A stretch of 64,000 nucleotides of DNA, taken from the NCBI RefSeq assembly GCF_900100175.1, contig NZ_FNEM01000002.1, forward strand, positions 310,001 to 374,000, written 5' to 3'. Below are positions 39,707 to 49,712 of this stretch, piece after piece. Within the stretch, counting starts at the first letter, position 1. Each line of letters opens with the position of its first letter. The notes under the pieces were generated by a model. That model had not been told where the DNA came from. It searched no databases and saw only the letters and a program-made list of their open reading frames with translations. The DNA comes from Ferrimonas sediminum. Its GTDB lineage: Bacteria > Pseudomonadota > Gammaproteobacteria > Enterobacterales > Shewanellaceae. The position numbers and the translations under genes are program-made.

Positions 39707-41038
39707 ATGAGTCAGACCGAAACCCTAACCACCCCTGCAATCCGCTCCCGCTCTGCCGTGGCCCTGCTGCCACTGCTGCTGTTCCTGGCCACCTTTGTCG
39801 GCGCCGGTGTATATCACCAGAGCCTGGGCACCGAGTTTGCCTTCTATCAGCTGTCGCCGGTGATCGCCATCCTGCCGGCCATCGTGCTGGCATTTGCCCT
39901 GGCACGCCAGGCCCTGGACAAGAGCCTCAACCAGTTCATTGCCGGCATTGGCGACAGCAACATCATCGCCATGTGCCTGATCTACTTGTTGGCCGGCGCC
40001 TTTGCCGCCGTGGCTAAAGCAACCGGCGGCGTGGATGCCACCGTGGCATTGGGGCTGACCCTGATCCCCGCCTCGCTGCTGCTGCCCGGTTTCTTCCTGA
40101 TTGCCGGTTTCATCGCCACCTCCATGGGCACCTCCATGGGCACCATCGGCGCCCTGGCCCCGGTGGCGTATGGCATCTGTCAGCAGACCGGTATCGATCC
40201 GGCGTTGATGGCCGGTGCGGTGATCTCCGGTGCCATGTTTGGCGACAACCTGTCGATCATCTCCGACACCACCATCGCCGCCACCCGCACCCAGGGCTGC
40301 GAGATGAAAGACAAGTTCCGGGAAAACATCCGCATCTCGGCCCCGGCCGCAGCGCTGACCTTTATCCTGTTTGTGGTGGTTGGCTCGGGCCAGAGTGCAG
40401 TGGAAGCCCAGTCGTTCGATCTGATTAAGGTGCTGCCCTACCTCACCATTCTGGTACTGGCAGTCGCCGGTGTGAACGTCTTCCTGGTGCTTCCGGCAGG
40501 CATTCTTCTGGCCGGTGTCAGTGCCATCGCCGGCGGCGACTACGCGCCGATGCAGCTGGGTAAAGACATCTATGCCGGCTTCAGCAGCATGCAGGAGATC
40601 TTCCTGCTGTCGATGCTGGTGGGCGGCCTGGCGGCACTGATGAAGCACCAGGGTGGCCTCAACTGGCTGGCGGACAACGCTGCGGCCCTGATCGCCCGCT
40701 TCTCGAAAAAGGCCCAGTCGCCCCGCGCTGCCGAGTTGGGCATGGCCGGCATCGTCTCTGCCACCAACCTCTGTACCGCCAACAACACGGTGTCCATCAT
40801 CATCACCGGTTCGGTGGCCAAGGATCTGGCTCAGCGTCACGGCGTCAAAAAGCGTCGCGCCGCCTCCATGCTGGACATCTTCTCCTGCATCAACCAGGGC
40901 CTGATCCCCTGGGGTGCCCAGGCACTGCTGGCCGGCGCCACCTTTAAGCTGTCCCCCCTGGTGGTGGTCAGCCACGCCTGGTACTGCATGGTGCTGGCAG
41001 CGGTAGCCATTGTCATGGTGAGCCTTCGCAAGGCATAA
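39707..41038 (+). CDS. metT: NhaC-superfamily transporter, probably methionine transporter MetT
   Basis: 443 residues, about 11 hydrophobic segments, inner membrane. Segments FIATSMGTSMGTIGA and GAMFGDNLSIISDTTIAATRTQG are NhaC-superfamily hallmarks. By sequence alone it could be called an Na+/H+ antiporter. Tandem MetJ boxes and a perfect -35 upstream point to MetT, the methionine transporter of this superfamily predicted by regulon analysis in Shewanella relatives. Lone gene with its own terminator. Confidence 0.82.
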   Translation: MSQTETLTTPAIRSRSAVALLPLLLFLATFVGAGVYHQSLGTEFAFYQLSPVIAILPAIVLAFALARQALDKSLNQFIAGIGDSNIIAMCLIYLLAGAFAAVAKATGGVDATVALGLTLIPASLLLPGFFLIAGFIATSMGTSMGTIGALAPVAYGICQQTGIDPALMAGAVISGAMFGDNLSIISDTTIAATRTQGCEMKDKFRENIRISAPAAALTFILFVVVGSGQSAVEAQSFDLIKVLPYLTILVLAVAGVNVFLVLPAGILLAGVSAIAGGDYAPMQLGKDIYAGFSSMQEIFLLSMLVGGLAALMKHQGGLNWLADNAAALIARFSKKAQSPRAAELGMAGIVSATNLCTANNTVSIIITGSVAKDLAQRHGVKKRRAASMLDIFSCINQGLIPWGAQALLAGATFKLSPLVVVSHAWYCMVLAAVAIVMVSLRKA

Positions 41039-41060
41039 TCAAAGTCATTAATCCCGTTGA

Positions 41061-41090
41061 CAAAAACCAGAGCCCGGGCTCTGGTTTTTG
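41061..41090. terminator. Terminator of metT
   Basis: A perfect 30-base palindrome: AAAACCAGAGCCC pairs with GGGCTCTGGTTTT, T run after it. Confidence 0.88.
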
Positions 41091-41112
41091 CGTGACCTTT
41101 GTGGAGAGCACC

Positions 41113-41442
41113 GTGACCCCTTCAAACCATGGCCTGAAACACTTCGCCATCGCCGCCGCCATCTATCTGGTCAGCTTTTTTGTGGCCTTCGCCCCCTACG
41201 CCTTTATCCAGGACCCTGAGCAGGTGGCCAAGATGATGGGCGGAGCCGGAGGCTGGGCCCTGATCGCCGCTACCCTGTTTGCCATGGTGGCCTTCGTCAT
41301 GAACCTGCTGGGGGTCTGGGCCAGCCTCAAGACTCTGCTTCAGGGGCCCAGCAGCAAAGCCACCTTTGGCCTGCTGTTGAACATGCTGCCTGTGGTGGTG
41401 ATCCTGTCATTGCTGTACAGCTACCGGGCCATGATGTTTTGA
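41113..41442 (+). CDS. Small membrane protein, unknown
   Basis: 109 residues if started at the GTG at 41113, preceded by GGAGA; in-frame GTGs at 41092 and 41101 are alternatives. Three hydrophobic segments (~12-30, 46-68, 82-98). No domain recognised. Confidence 0.65.
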   Translation: MTPSNHGLKHFAIAAAIYLVSFFVAFAPYAFIQDPEQVAKMMGGAGGWALIAATLFAMVAFVMNLLGVWASLKTLLQGPSSKATFGLLLNMLPVVVILSLLYSYRAMMF

Positions 41443-41514
41443 TCGGGATCACACTGATCTTCGATTACTAATCCTATAATTGCATTACTAATGCAACTTT
41501 AAGGTTTGGCGCTC

Positions 41515-41775
41515 ATGGACACCTTCACCCTGGTCTTTCTGTACGGTTTCATCGGCATGATGTCGCTGCTGGCCCCGTACCTGCTGCTGGTGTTCCTGTT
41601 TGCCGGTCATTGGTGGACCCCCTTTATCGGCATCGCCCTGTTTGTCAGCATTCTGACCTTTCTGCCACCGCCGATGGCGCTGGTGTCCTGTCACCTGGCC
41701 GTCGCCGGGCTGGTGCTGACCCTGGCGGTCAAACTGTGGCGCCGCTACCGCTCTGCCGGGCCGACGCCGGGCTAA
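41515..41775 (+). CDS. Small hydrophobic protein, unknown
   Basis: 86 residues from the ATG at 41515 (AAGG before it). Three hydrophobic segments and a basic C-terminal RRYR. Mostly Leu/Val/Phe. Ends at a bidirectional terminator. Function unknown. Confidence 0.65.
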   Translation: MDTFTLVFLYGFIGMMSLLAPYLLLVFLFAGHWWTPFIGIALFVSILTFLPPPMALVSCHLAVAGLVLTLAVKLWRRYRSAGPTPG

Positions 41776-41781
41776 GGCCAT

Positions 41782-41812
41782 AAAAAAACCCACCGTTTCC
41801 GGTGGGTTTTTT
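41782..41812. terminator. Bidirectional terminator
   Basis: AAAAACCCACC, 6-base loop, GGTGGGTTTTTT; serves the small plus-strand gene and the S9 peptidase (minus). Confidence 0.9.
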
Positions 41813-41825
41813 ATTGAGTCCGGGA

Positions 41826-44015
41826 TTACAGCCTCCGCTTCAGGAAATCCTCGATGGTGGCCATCAGGTGCAGTTGCACCGTCTTGCCTCGCATGGAGTG
41901 CTTGGAACCGGGGTAGTCTTTCGACTCATACAGTTTGCCCGCATCCTGCAGGCTCTTATACAGCTTGGTACTGTTCTGATACAGCACATTGTCATCGGCC
42001 ATGCCGTGGTACACAAACAGCTGCCCTTTCAGCTTATCCACATAGGGGAATACCGACGACAGCCGGTAGCCTTCGGCGTTGCTGGCCGGGTGGGCCAGGT
42101 AGCGCTCGGTATAGTGGGTGTCGTACAGGCTCCAGTCGGTCACCGGGGCACCGGAGACGCCGGCGGCAAACGACTCAGGCGCAGTAAACAGGCTCATCAG
42201 AGTCATGTAGCCCCCGTAACTGTGACCATAGATGCCGATGCGGTCGGGATCGACCCATGGCAGGCTCGTGAGGTACTCAGCCCCCGCCACCTGATCGGCC
42301 ACCTCCACCTTGCCCAGGCGCTGATAGATTTCGCTCTCGAACGCCAGTCCGCGGGCAGCCGAGCCACGGTTGTCCAGCTGGAAGACCGCAAACCCCTGCT
42401 GAACCAGATACTGGGTAAAGTAATCATGGCGACTCCAGCTGTCCCGGACCGTCTGAGCATGGGGCCCGCCATAGACACGTACCACCACCGGATAGCGCTG
42501 ACCCGGACGAGTCTTCGGCTTGAACAAGCGATAGTGCAGGGTCATGCCGTTGTCCGCCTTGAGAGTACCGTATTGTGGCTGGGTCCAGTCGCTCCAGTAA
42601 CGCACCAGTGGATGATCGCCCTCGATGGCATTTTCCGCAATCCAGCCGATGGCCTTGCCGTCGGCCTGATGCAGACTCAGCTGCGGCGGTTGCCGGGTGG
42701 AGGAGAAGTGATCCAGATACACGGAGCCGTCGTCACTGAATACCGGCTGGTGGAATCCGGCTCTCTGGCTGAGGCGCTGCACCTCGCCGCCGCTCAGTGG
42801 GACTCGATACAGGTGCCGCTCCAGCGGCGTATCACGACGACCACTGAAATAGACCCAGCCGCCCGCTTCGTCGATGGCTTCCACCGCATCCACCGCCCAG
42901 TTGCCCTCGGTCAGTTGCCGAACCAGATTGCCCTGTTCATCCATCAGATACAGGTGACGGAAACCGCTGCGCTCCGAGCTCCAGATAAATCCGGGTTGAG
43001 TACTGAGAAAGTGCAGATCATCGCTGAGGTTGACCCAGCTGCGGCTGGTCTCAGTCAAAAGCAGAGAACGTCTCTGGCTGGCCTTGCGCCACTGCCACAA
43101 CTGCAGGGTCTGCTGGTCGCGACTCTGCCATTGCCAGGTCACGGCACTGCCGTCGGCATTCCAGTTCACCCTCGGCAGATAACCGCCGTTATCTCTGGCG
43201 CCGGGCAACCACTGAATGGCACCACCGTCGAGGCTGACCACGCCGACACGCACGCTGGCGTTGTCTCTGCCGGCATAGGGGTATCGCTGCTCCGTCAGTT
43301 TGATGCCATCGGCAAAAATCTCATTGCGAATCACCTGCTCCACCGGAGATTCGTCCACCTGCAGAAACGCGATGGCGGATTCATCCGGCGACCACCAGTA
43401 ACCGCTCATGCGATCCATCTCCTCCTGGGCCACAAACTCGGACATGCCGTTTTTCAGCGGCCCCTTGCCATCGACGGTCAACGACTGCTCCTGGCCGGTA
43501 CGCAGATCGATCACCACCAGGTTCTGCTGGCGAATGAAGGAGACGTAGTTACCCTTGGGGGAGAAACGGGCGTCGGTTTCGAACGCCTCGGTCCGGGTCA
43601 GTTGTTGCGGCTTGCCACTTTCCAGCCGATACAGCCAGATGTCGCCGCCAATGGGAAATAGCAGCGCCTTGCCCTGGGTATCCCACTGATACTCCAGCAG
43701 CCCTTTACCGTAGATGCGCTGACGCTCACGACGCGCCTTCTCCTCTTCCGACAGCTCGCCCTCTTCGAACAGGGTCGAGTCCACCAGGCGAGTGCGCTGA
43801 CCGCTGCCCAACTGATACTGCCAGAGGTCGTAGCGGTCCAGATCGTCTTCGCGGGGCGCCAGCCAGGTGACTCGCTGGCCATCTGGAGACAACGCCGGTT
43901 TGGAGGGTTGGGAACCCGCCAGTGAGGGCTCACTGACGATGCGGGACAGGGTCAGTGGCTCGGCACTGAGCCACGCCGAGCAACACAGCAGCCCGGTAAA
44001 TAGAATCCGTCTCAT
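41826..44015 (-). CDS. S9 family (DPP IV-like) peptidase
   Basis: 729 residues. A signal peptide (~18 residues, cut near LSAEP) indicates periplasmic location. The N-terminal beta-propeller (~35-470) precedes an alpha/beta-hydrolase. Triad: Ser599 in GHSYGG, Asp674 or 675 in GMADDN, His706 in SKHSMRG. Likely releases dipeptides, perhaps after proline; specificity is not visible. Confidence 0.9.
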   Translation of the reverse strand: MRRILFTGLLCCSAWLSAEPLTLSRIVSEPSLAGSQPSKPALSPDGQRVTWLAPREDDLDRYDLWQYQLGSGQRTRLVDSTLFEEGELSEEEKARRERQRIYGKGLLEYQWDTQGKALLFPIGGDIWLYRLESGKPQQLTRTEAFETDARFSPKGNYVSFIRQQNLVVIDLRTGQEQSLTVDGKGPLKNGMSEFVAQEEMDRMSGYWWSPDESAIAFLQVDESPVEQVIRNEIFADGIKLTEQRYPYAGRDNASVRVGVVSLDGGAIQWLPGARDNGGYLPRVNWNADGSAVTWQWQSRDQQTLQLWQWRKASQRRSLLLTETSRSWVNLSDDLHFLSTQPGFIWSSERSGFRHLYLMDEQGNLVRQLTEGNWAVDAVEAIDEAGGWVYFSGRRDTPLERHLYRVPLSGGEVQRLSQRAGFHQPVFSDDGSVYLDHFSSTRQPPQLSLHQADGKAIGWIAENAIEGDHPLVRYWSDWTQPQYGTLKADNGMTLHYRLFKPKTRPGQRYPVVVRVYGGPHAQTVRDSWSRHDYFTQYLVQQGFAVFQLDNRGSAARGLAFESEIYQRLGKVEVADQVAGAEYLTSLPWVDPDRIGIYGHSYGGYMTLMSLFTAPESFAAGVSGAPVTDWSLYDTHYTERYLAHPASNAEGYRLSSVFPYVDKLKGQLFVYHGMADDNVLYQNSTKLYKSLQDAGKLYESKDYPGSKHSMRGKTVQLHLMATIEDFLKRRL

Positions 44016-44069
44016 TGTTATTATTCCTGATATGACAATGAGAGGGATTGTCGCTAAAGCCGGCGAAAA

Positions 44070-44095
44070 TCACAAACCCGCCCACTGGGGCGGGT
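44070..44095 (-). terminator. Terminator of the bactofilin gene
   Basis: Minus strand: ACCCGCCCC, AGT loop, GGGCGGGT, then TTGTGATTTT. Confidence 0.65.
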
Positions 44096-44108
44096 CGACA
44101 CATCGGCT

Positions 44109-44504
44109 TTAACTGGCTTTAGAGCAGGCGATTTCCAGCTCTGGCTGCTTGTTCTCCAGCAGCTTAGGCTTGTCTTTCACTCGGGAACCGATGAACTGTC
44201 CGCCATTGAAGATCTCAATCTTGTCGGTCACAATTTCACCCTCCACGGTGCCGCTGGCGGCAATGGTCAGGCGCTGGCACTCCAGATTACCGGTAATCTT
44301 GCCTTCGACCTGAACCTGTTCGGCGGTAACCTGCCCTTCGATGGTGCCGGCACTTTCCACCACAATCAGGCCGGTAGCCGTCAGCTCTCCGATGATGTGA
44401 CCGTCAACCACGCAATCGCCTTCCACATGAAGACTGCCTTCCAGGCGGGTTGATTGCGCAAAATAGGTTAAACCTGCGCGACTCTTTTTCGTTTTACCAA
44501 ACAC
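44109..44504 (-). CDS. Bactofilin (polymer-forming cytoskeletal protein)
   Basis: 131 residues. The core ~15-110 shows the six-residue-spaced beta-helix of bactofilins: VEGDCVVDGHIIGELTATG, VVESAGTIEGQV, VEGKITGNLECQRL. Short ends, as in many bacterial members. Involved in cell shape or localisation in other species. Divergent from fbp. Confidence 0.88.
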   Translation of the reverse strand: MFGKTKKSRAGLTYFAQSTRLEGSLHVEGDCVVDGHIIGELTATGLIVVESAGTIEGQVTAEQVQVEGKITGNLECQRLTIAASGTVEGEIVTDKIEIFNGGQFIGSRVKDKPKLLENKQPELEIACSKAS

Positions 44505-44783
44505 GGTTAATCACCCTCAATTTCTATGCGAATAGCAACGTTCGCGGCGGTAGCATTGACTCACAATCGAGATTCTCAGCCAGTGAGATCTCTTCCCATA
44601 GGCGACTCGTTATAATCAAAACTGTTACCCATCTCAAGCGAATAAAATTCACCCGGTGACCGCCATCAACCCTGAGCCCAGGTCGGTTTTGCCATTATCC
44701 CTTCGTAGCACTGCAAAAGGGCGGATTTTTCGCTATCATTGGCGGATAATTTACCCTGCCAATCATTCAGATAGGACCCCTGC

Positions 44784-45752
44784 ATGCAGCGCCTTCGCGA
44801 AACGCTTAGCCTACAAGGCTTACCCTCCGAGTTACAACAATTGATCCTGACCCTAGCCGACTGTGGCGTAGAGATCAGCCAGCTGGTTCGAGGCGGCGCC
44901 CTGGCGGGCGTACTGGGGGTGGCCGACAGTGAAAACGTTCAGGGTGAGACTCAGAAGAAGCTGGACATCATTGCCAACGACCTGATCAAAGACAAGCTCG
45001 GTGCCAACCCACTGGTCAAAGGGATCGCCTCCGAGGAGGAAACCGACGTGGTCGCCGCCAACACCGACGGCCAATACCTGGTGTGCTTCGATCCGCTGGA
45101 CGGCTCCTCCAACATCGACATCAACTCTCTGGTCGGCACCATCTTCTCGGTCCTGCCGGCCCCTCAGGGCGAGGTCAACGAAGCCGCCTTCATGCAGCCA
45201 GGCACCAACCAGCCCTGCGCTTGCTACATCCTCTATGGCCCGGCCACAGTGATGGCGCTGACCACCGGCCAGGGCACCCAGATGTACAGCCTGGATCCCG
45301 CCAGCAATGAGTTCGTGCTGGTGGATGAGCAGGTCACGGTACCGGCCCAGACCGGCGAATTTGCCATCAATATGTCCAATCAGCGTTTCTGGCAAGCGCC
45401 GATGCAAGACTACATCGCCGATCTGATCAGCGGCAAAGAGGGGCCTCGGGGGCGCAACTTCAACATGCGCTGGATCGCCGCCATGGTGGGCGACGTGCAC
45501 CGGGTGCTGAGCCGGGGCGGCCTGTTTACCTACCCACAGGACACCAAGAACCCCGATAAACCTTTCAAACTTCGTCTGATGTATGAAGCCAACCCCATGA
45601 GCTTCCTGGTGGAGCAGGCCGGCGGCAAGGCGTCCACCGGTTACGAGCGCATTATGGCGATTGAGCCAGAACAGATTCACCAGCGGGTGGCGGTGATTCT
45701 CGGCTCCGCCGACGAAGTGGACACCTGCCTTGGCTACCACAGCAAAGGCTGA
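44784..45752 (+). CDS. fbp: Fructose-1,6-bisphosphatase class I
   Basis: 322 residues (332 in E. coli). Gluconeogenic, hydrolyses fructose-1,6-bisphosphate. Metal site [22 protein letters not shown] near 109; EEETDV at 74-79; AGGKAS near 282. Start has AGGA. Followed by ppa 32 bases later. Confidence 0.96.
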   Translation: MQRLRETLSLQGLPSELQQLILTLADCGVEISQLVRGGALAGVLGVADSENVQGETQKKLDIIANDLIKDKLGANPLVKGIASEEETDVVAANTDGQYLVCFDPLDGSSNIDINSLVGTIFSVLPAPQGEVNEAAFMQPGTNQPCACYILYGPATVMALTTGQGTQMYSLDPASNEFVLVDEQVTVPAQTGEFAINMSNQRFWQAPMQDYIADLISGKEGPRGRNFNMRWIAAMVGDVHRVLSRGGLFTYPQDTKNPDKPFKLRLMYEANPMSFLVEQAGGKASTGYERIMAIEPEQIHQRVAVILGSADEVDTCLGYHSKG

Positions 45753-45784
45753 TTTTGAGTAAAACGGCTGTTTAAGGAAAAATT

Positions 45785-46315
45785 ATGAGCCTGAATAACG
45801 TACCTGCGGGTAACTCTCTTCCGGATGACATCTACGTAATCATCGAGATTCCGGCAAATCATGACCCCATCAAGTACGAGGTCGACAAGGACAGCGGTGC
45901 GCTGTTTGTTGACCGTTTTATGAAATCACCGATGTTCTACCCGGCCAACTACGGCTACGTTAACCACACCCTCAGCCTGGACGGTGACCCGGTCGACGTG
46001 CTGGTTCCGACCCCCTACCCACTGGCCCCCGGCTCGGTGATCCGCTGCCGTCCGGTCGGGGTGCTGAACATGACTGACGAGTCGGGCGAAGACGCCAAAA
46101 TCATCGCCGTGCCTCACAGCAAGCTAACGCAGGAATACGATCACATTCAGGACATCGACGATGTCCCGGCCCTGCTAAAAGCGCAGATCACCCAGTTCTT
46201 CGAGCGTTACAAAGAGCTGGAGCCCAACAAGTGGGTCAAGGTCGAGGGATGGGCCGACGCCAAGGCCGCTGCTGAAGAGATCCTCTCCTCCGCCAAGCGT
46301 TACCAGGATCTGTAA
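45785..46315 (+). CDS. ppa: Inorganic pyrophosphatase Ppa
   Basis: 176 residues, same as E. coli. Family signature DGDPVDVLV near 66-74; YPANYGYV at 52-59. AAGGAAA precedes the ATG. Probably cotranscribed with fbp; terminator follows. Confidence 0.97.
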   Translation: MSLNNVPAGNSLPDDIYVIIEIPANHDPIKYEVDKDSGALFVDRFMKSPMFYPANYGYVNHTLSLDGDPVDVLVPTPYPLAPGSVIRCRPVGVLNMTDESGEDAKIIAVPHSKLTQEYDHIQDIDDVPALLKAQITQFFERYKELEPNKWVKVEGWADAKAAAEEILSSAKRYQDL

Positions 46316-46331
46316 CGCCCGGCATCAGCAA

Positions 46332-46363
46332 AAAGGGGTGGCCAGTGGCCACCCCTTTCTTTT
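46332..46363. terminator. Bidirectional terminator after ppa
   Basis: AAAGGGGTGGCC, AGT loop, GGCCACCCCTTT, then TCTTTTC on plus and TTTTTGC on minus. Confidence 0.88.
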
Positions 46364-46373
46364 CTCGGCCTCG

Positions 46374-47513
46374 CTAGTGGTACCTCAACGCCCTCAGCTT
46401 CAGCTGGTAGCGCTGTTTCTCATCCACCGGTGCCAATCGAGCAGCCGCCTGCAGTGCATCCTCACTGTCGTTCAGCTGCCCCAGCTGGAAATAGGCCCTA
46501 GATAGCCCGAAATGGAACTCGTGATGATAATCAGCGAGCTTCACCGCTTTGCGGTATTGGCTCAGGGCCTTGGAAAAGTCGCCGCGCTGGTAAGCCAGTT
46601 CGGCCATGTCGTAGTAGTAAAACGGGTTATTCAACCGCGCCAACTCAATCTTTTTGTGCACCTGGGCCCACTCAGTGAGACGCCCCTGGCTCGCCAGCAA
46701 CAGCGCCAGGTTATGCAGGGCATGGCTGTCGTCTCCAGCCAGAGTGGCGGCATACTGGTACACCCGCTCTGCCTGGGACTCCAGCCCCTGGCGGCGGTAG
46801 AGCACCCCGAGGGCATTCCAGCCGGCGCTCAATTCCGGATCCTGTGTCAATGCCTGTTTCAGATAGTGGTGAGCCAGATCCGGCGCTCCATCGATCATCG
46901 CCTCCGCAGCCAGGTTATTGTAAAAACGTGCAATCATCTCAGACTCGCCGATGCGATCGGTGCGATAGCCCCGAATCTGATAGGTGGGCAGAAAATCGAT
47001 GGTGGTCGATACCGACCCGCTGATCTCCCAGGCACTGGTGCCAATCTTCGGGGTCAGCCGGATGTTGATGTGATCATTGAGCAGTACCACCCCGCCCTGC
47101 CGATCCCACACCGGCGGCGATTTCACCATCTGGTACTCCACCCCCAACCCCAACTCCCTGGCCAGAGCCGCAGTCATCACCACCAGGGACATGCAGTTTC
47201 CGGCTCGGCGAGCGTAGGTATCCCGCGCCACCAGGGTGGCGCCGTTGTCGTACTCAAAGCCGTGTTTCAGGCTGACCAATTCCGCCAGCATTCGAATTCG
47301 CACCGAGGCACTGTTGCCATGGCGGGAAGCACGACTGACAAAGGCTTTCATCTCCGAGTCCAATTGAAACAGCTGCTCGGGCTTCACCACATCGGTCGCC
47401 GGGGCAAAGTATTCATTGGCAAACTCGGGCACAGGGACATTCCGTGACGGTGATTGGGCACAGGCCGTCAGCAGTAACAACAGGGCGGGCAAAACGTGTT
47501 TTAAACAGCGCAT
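46374..47513 (-). CDS. Lipoprotein with transglutaminase-like and TPR regions
   Basis: 379 residues. Lipobox LTAC with Cys18. Residues ~75-165 resemble the SirB1/transglutaminase-like core (RRAGNCMSLVVMTAALARELGL; the Cys would be the nucleophile). Residues ~205-370 contain 4-5 TPR repeats (NALGVLYRRQG, HNLALLLASQG, YDMAELAYQRGD, FGLSRAYFQLGQ). Probably an envelope scaffold; activity is not demonstrated. Confidence 0.8.
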   Translation of the reverse strand: MRCLKHVLPALLLLLTACAQSPSRNVPVPEFANEYFAPATDVVKPEQLFQLDSEMKAFVSRASRHGNSASVRIRMLAELVSLKHGFEYDNGATLVARDTYARRAGNCMSLVVMTAALARELGLGVEYQMVKSPPVWDRQGGVVLLNDHINIRLTPKIGTSAWEISGSVSTTIDFLPTYQIRGYRTDRIGESEMIARFYNNLAAEAMIDGAPDLAHHYLKQALTQDPELSAGWNALGVLYRRQGLESQAERVYQYAATLAGDDSHALHNLALLLASQGRLTEWAQVHKKIELARLNNPFYYYDMAELAYQRGDFSKALSQYRKAVKLADYHHEFHFGLSRAYFQLGQLNDSEDALQAAARLAPVDEKQRYQLKLRALRYH

Positions 47514-47688
47514 ACTCCAAGCCTAGCTTCTGAGTAAAAAGTGTCCAGCCCTGATTGCGGCCGCTTTGCGCCATATCAATGGCACGCCGATGAAACCTTA
47601 ATGGCAGCCAGTGGCGAGTTTTGTTTGTTCAAACCCCGCCAAGCCCCTAGGATGGTGCCTCTGTCCATTCACCCCATCAGGCACCACC

Positions 47689-48861
47689 TTGAATCTGTCC
47701 CGCCCTCAACTGTTGCTGGTCATGACCTTTGTCATGTCGCTGGTGTTTGCCGTTTGGCAGGTACTGCTGAATAATTTTGTGGTCGAAGCGGCCGCCTTTA
47801 CCGGCAAAGAGATTGGCATGCTGCAATCCCTGCGGGAGATCCCCGGGTTTCTGGCCTTCACCTCCATCCTGGTGCTGCTGGTGATCAAGGAACAGCGCTT
47901 CGCCCTGGCAGCACTGCTGCTGATGTGCATCGGCGTCGCTGCCACCGGCTGGTTTCCGTCGGCACTGGGGCTGTACTGCACCACGGTGTTAATGTCCATC
48001 GGCTTTCACTACTACGAAACCTGCAATCAATCACTGACTCTGCAGTGGCTGCCAAAGCACCAGACCGCCCAGTTTCTGGGGCAAGCCCTGTCCGTAAAGG
48101 CCGCCGGCGCCCTGCTGGGCTACGGCAGTATCTGGCTGCTGATGACCGCCCTGGACTGGCCCTACGCCTGGGTCTACAGCACCGTCGGCGGCCTCGGAGC
48201 CCTACTGGTGGTAGCCGCCTGGTGGGCCTTTCCCCAGTTTCAGCAACACCATCAGCAGCAACGGAAACTGTTGCTGCGGCGACGCTACAGCCTCTACTAT
48301 CTACTGACGTTCCTCTCCGGTGCCCGGCGGCAGATCTTCATGGTGTTTGCCGCCTTTATGATGGTGGAGAAGTTTGGCTATAGCGTCAGCGAAATCACCG
48401 CGCTATTTCTGATTAACTACCTTTTCAACTTGATGTTTGCCAAAAAAATCGGCGGCTGGATTGGCCAGATTGGTGAGCGGCGCACCCTGATCATTGAGTA
48501 CCTGGGGCTGATCCTGGTGTTTGTCAGCTACGCCGCCGTGGAGCACCCGACCGTGGCCGCCGGCTTGTACGTCGTTGATCACCTGTTTTTTGCCCTGGCC
48601 ATCGCCGTAAAAACCTATTTCCAGAAGATCGCCGACCCGGACGAAATCGCCTCAACGGCTGGAATCAGCTTTACCATCAATCACATCGCCGCGGTAATCA
48701 TTCCGGCACTTTTGGGACTGGTGTGGCTACACTCGCCGGCTCTGGTGTTTTATATTGGGGCAGGAATCGCGCTGTGCTCACTGCTGGCGGCGATGAGTCT
48801 GCCGGCGCTGCCGGCGCCGGGAAACGAAACCCGCTGGGGTGCCCTCTTTCCGTCACGGTAA
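47689..48861 (+). CDS. MFS transporter
   Basis: 390 residues from a TTG at 47689 (AGG eight bases before), giving LSRPQLLLVMTFVMSLVFAVW after the first two residues. About 11-12 membrane segments. GGWIGQIGERRTLIIEY near 255 resembles the conserved inter-helix loop of the superfamily. Substrate unknown. Confidence 0.8.
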   Translation: MNLSRPQLLLVMTFVMSLVFAVWQVLLNNFVVEAAAFTGKEIGMLQSLREIPGFLAFTSILVLLVIKEQRFALAALLLMCIGVAATGWFPSALGLYCTTVLMSIGFHYYETCNQSLTLQWLPKHQTAQFLGQALSVKAAGALLGYGSIWLLMTALDWPYAWVYSTVGGLGALLVVAAWWAFPQFQQHHQQQRKLLLRRRYSLYYLLTFLSGARRQIFMVFAAFMMVEKFGYSVSEITALFLINYLFNLMFAKKIGGWIGQIGERRTLIIEYLGLILVFVSYAAVEHPTVAAGLYVVDHLFFALAIAVKTYFQKIADPDEIASTAGISFTINHIAAVIIPALLGLVWLHSPALVFYIGAGIALCSLLAAMSLPALPAPGNETRWGALFPSR

Positions 48862-48890
48862 CGGGTGCTCCATCAACAGTGTGCAAAATT

Positions 48891-49712
48891 ATGACCGACA
48901 ACCTCATGAGCATGCCCTCAGGGCGCACCGACAACAGCCGCACGGCCCGTCAGCAAGTGGTCTCTCTGGCTCGCCGCATCGGCCTTAGCGGCGACAGCGA
49001 TACTGCCAAGAACCTGACCCTGAGAACCGAAAAACGCCTGCAGGACTGGCAGGAGCAGCGACAGGCGAACCTTGAGAGCGTGCTGAGACAGGCGATTCCG
49101 CTGGCGGGCAGCACCGTCAGTAACAAGGAGTTGGACCCGGACTGGCAGTTTCAGTTTTGCCAGATGGCGGAACAGATTCACAACGACAAGATGCAGAAGC
49201 TGTGGGCCCAGATTCTAACAACCGAACTGAGCCTGCCCGGCAGTTTCAGCCTACGGACCCTGGACACCCTCAAAAGCATGACCCAACGGGAAGCGATGCA
49301 GTTTGCCCGCGTCGTCAGCCTGTCGACTCAGATCGGCCAGGACCCCAGCCGCAAAGTGATCACTGGCTACCGCCGTGAAGCGGGCTTCGGAGGCTTCAGC
49401 TCCGCCAAGCAGGAAAGCCTGAACCTGTCGGGGCAGGGGCTGCCCTACAGTGCCATTTTGACCCTTCGGGATTTGGGATTGCTGTTTGCCACCGAACTGG
49501 AAACTGGCCCGCTGGCGGCAAAACAGCCCCTGCTACTGCGATGCCAGACGCACAACATGCGCTTCTCCCCCAAGAGCGGACGCTTACGCCTGAGGTATTA
49601 CCGCTTCACCCAGGTGGGCGACGAGCTGGGGCAGTTGATCACCGATGCCGCCAACGAAGAGTATTGTCAGGCGCTAACCAAACTGCTGCTCGATGATTTC
49701 ATCACCGCCTGA
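48891..49712 (+). CDS. TIGR03899 family protein
   Basis: 273 residues from the ATG at 48891. Contains QMAEQIHNDKMQKLWAQIL and TLDTLKSMTQREAMQF, typical of TIGR03899/DUF2806-like proteins of unknown function. Soluble. Its 3' end overlaps the convergent cobA by 39 bases. Confidence 0.7.
   Translation: MTDNLMSMPSGRTDNSRTARQQVVSLARRIGLSGDSDTAKNLTLRTEKRLQDWQEQRQANLESVLRQAIPLAGSTVSNKELDPDWQFQFCQMAEQIHNDKMQKLWAQILTTELSLPGSFSLRTLDTLKSMTQREAMQFARVVSLSTQIGQDPSRKVITGYRREAGFGGFSSAKQESLNLSGQGLPYSAILTLRDLGLLFATELETGPLAAKQPLLLRCQTHNMRFSPKSGRLRLRYYRFTQVGDELGQLITDAANEEYCQALTKLLLDDFITA

Noticed and set aside
39725-40975. 416-codon minus-strand frame over metT
   Set aside because: Shadow of metT with atypical composition.
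39707-41038. Plain Na+/H+ antiporter NhaC
   Set aside because: Family fold fits, but the tandem Met boxes make methionine transport the better call.
41802-43661. 619-codon plus-strand frame
   Set aside because: Opposite the S9 peptidase, whose signal peptide, triad and propeller pattern are clear.
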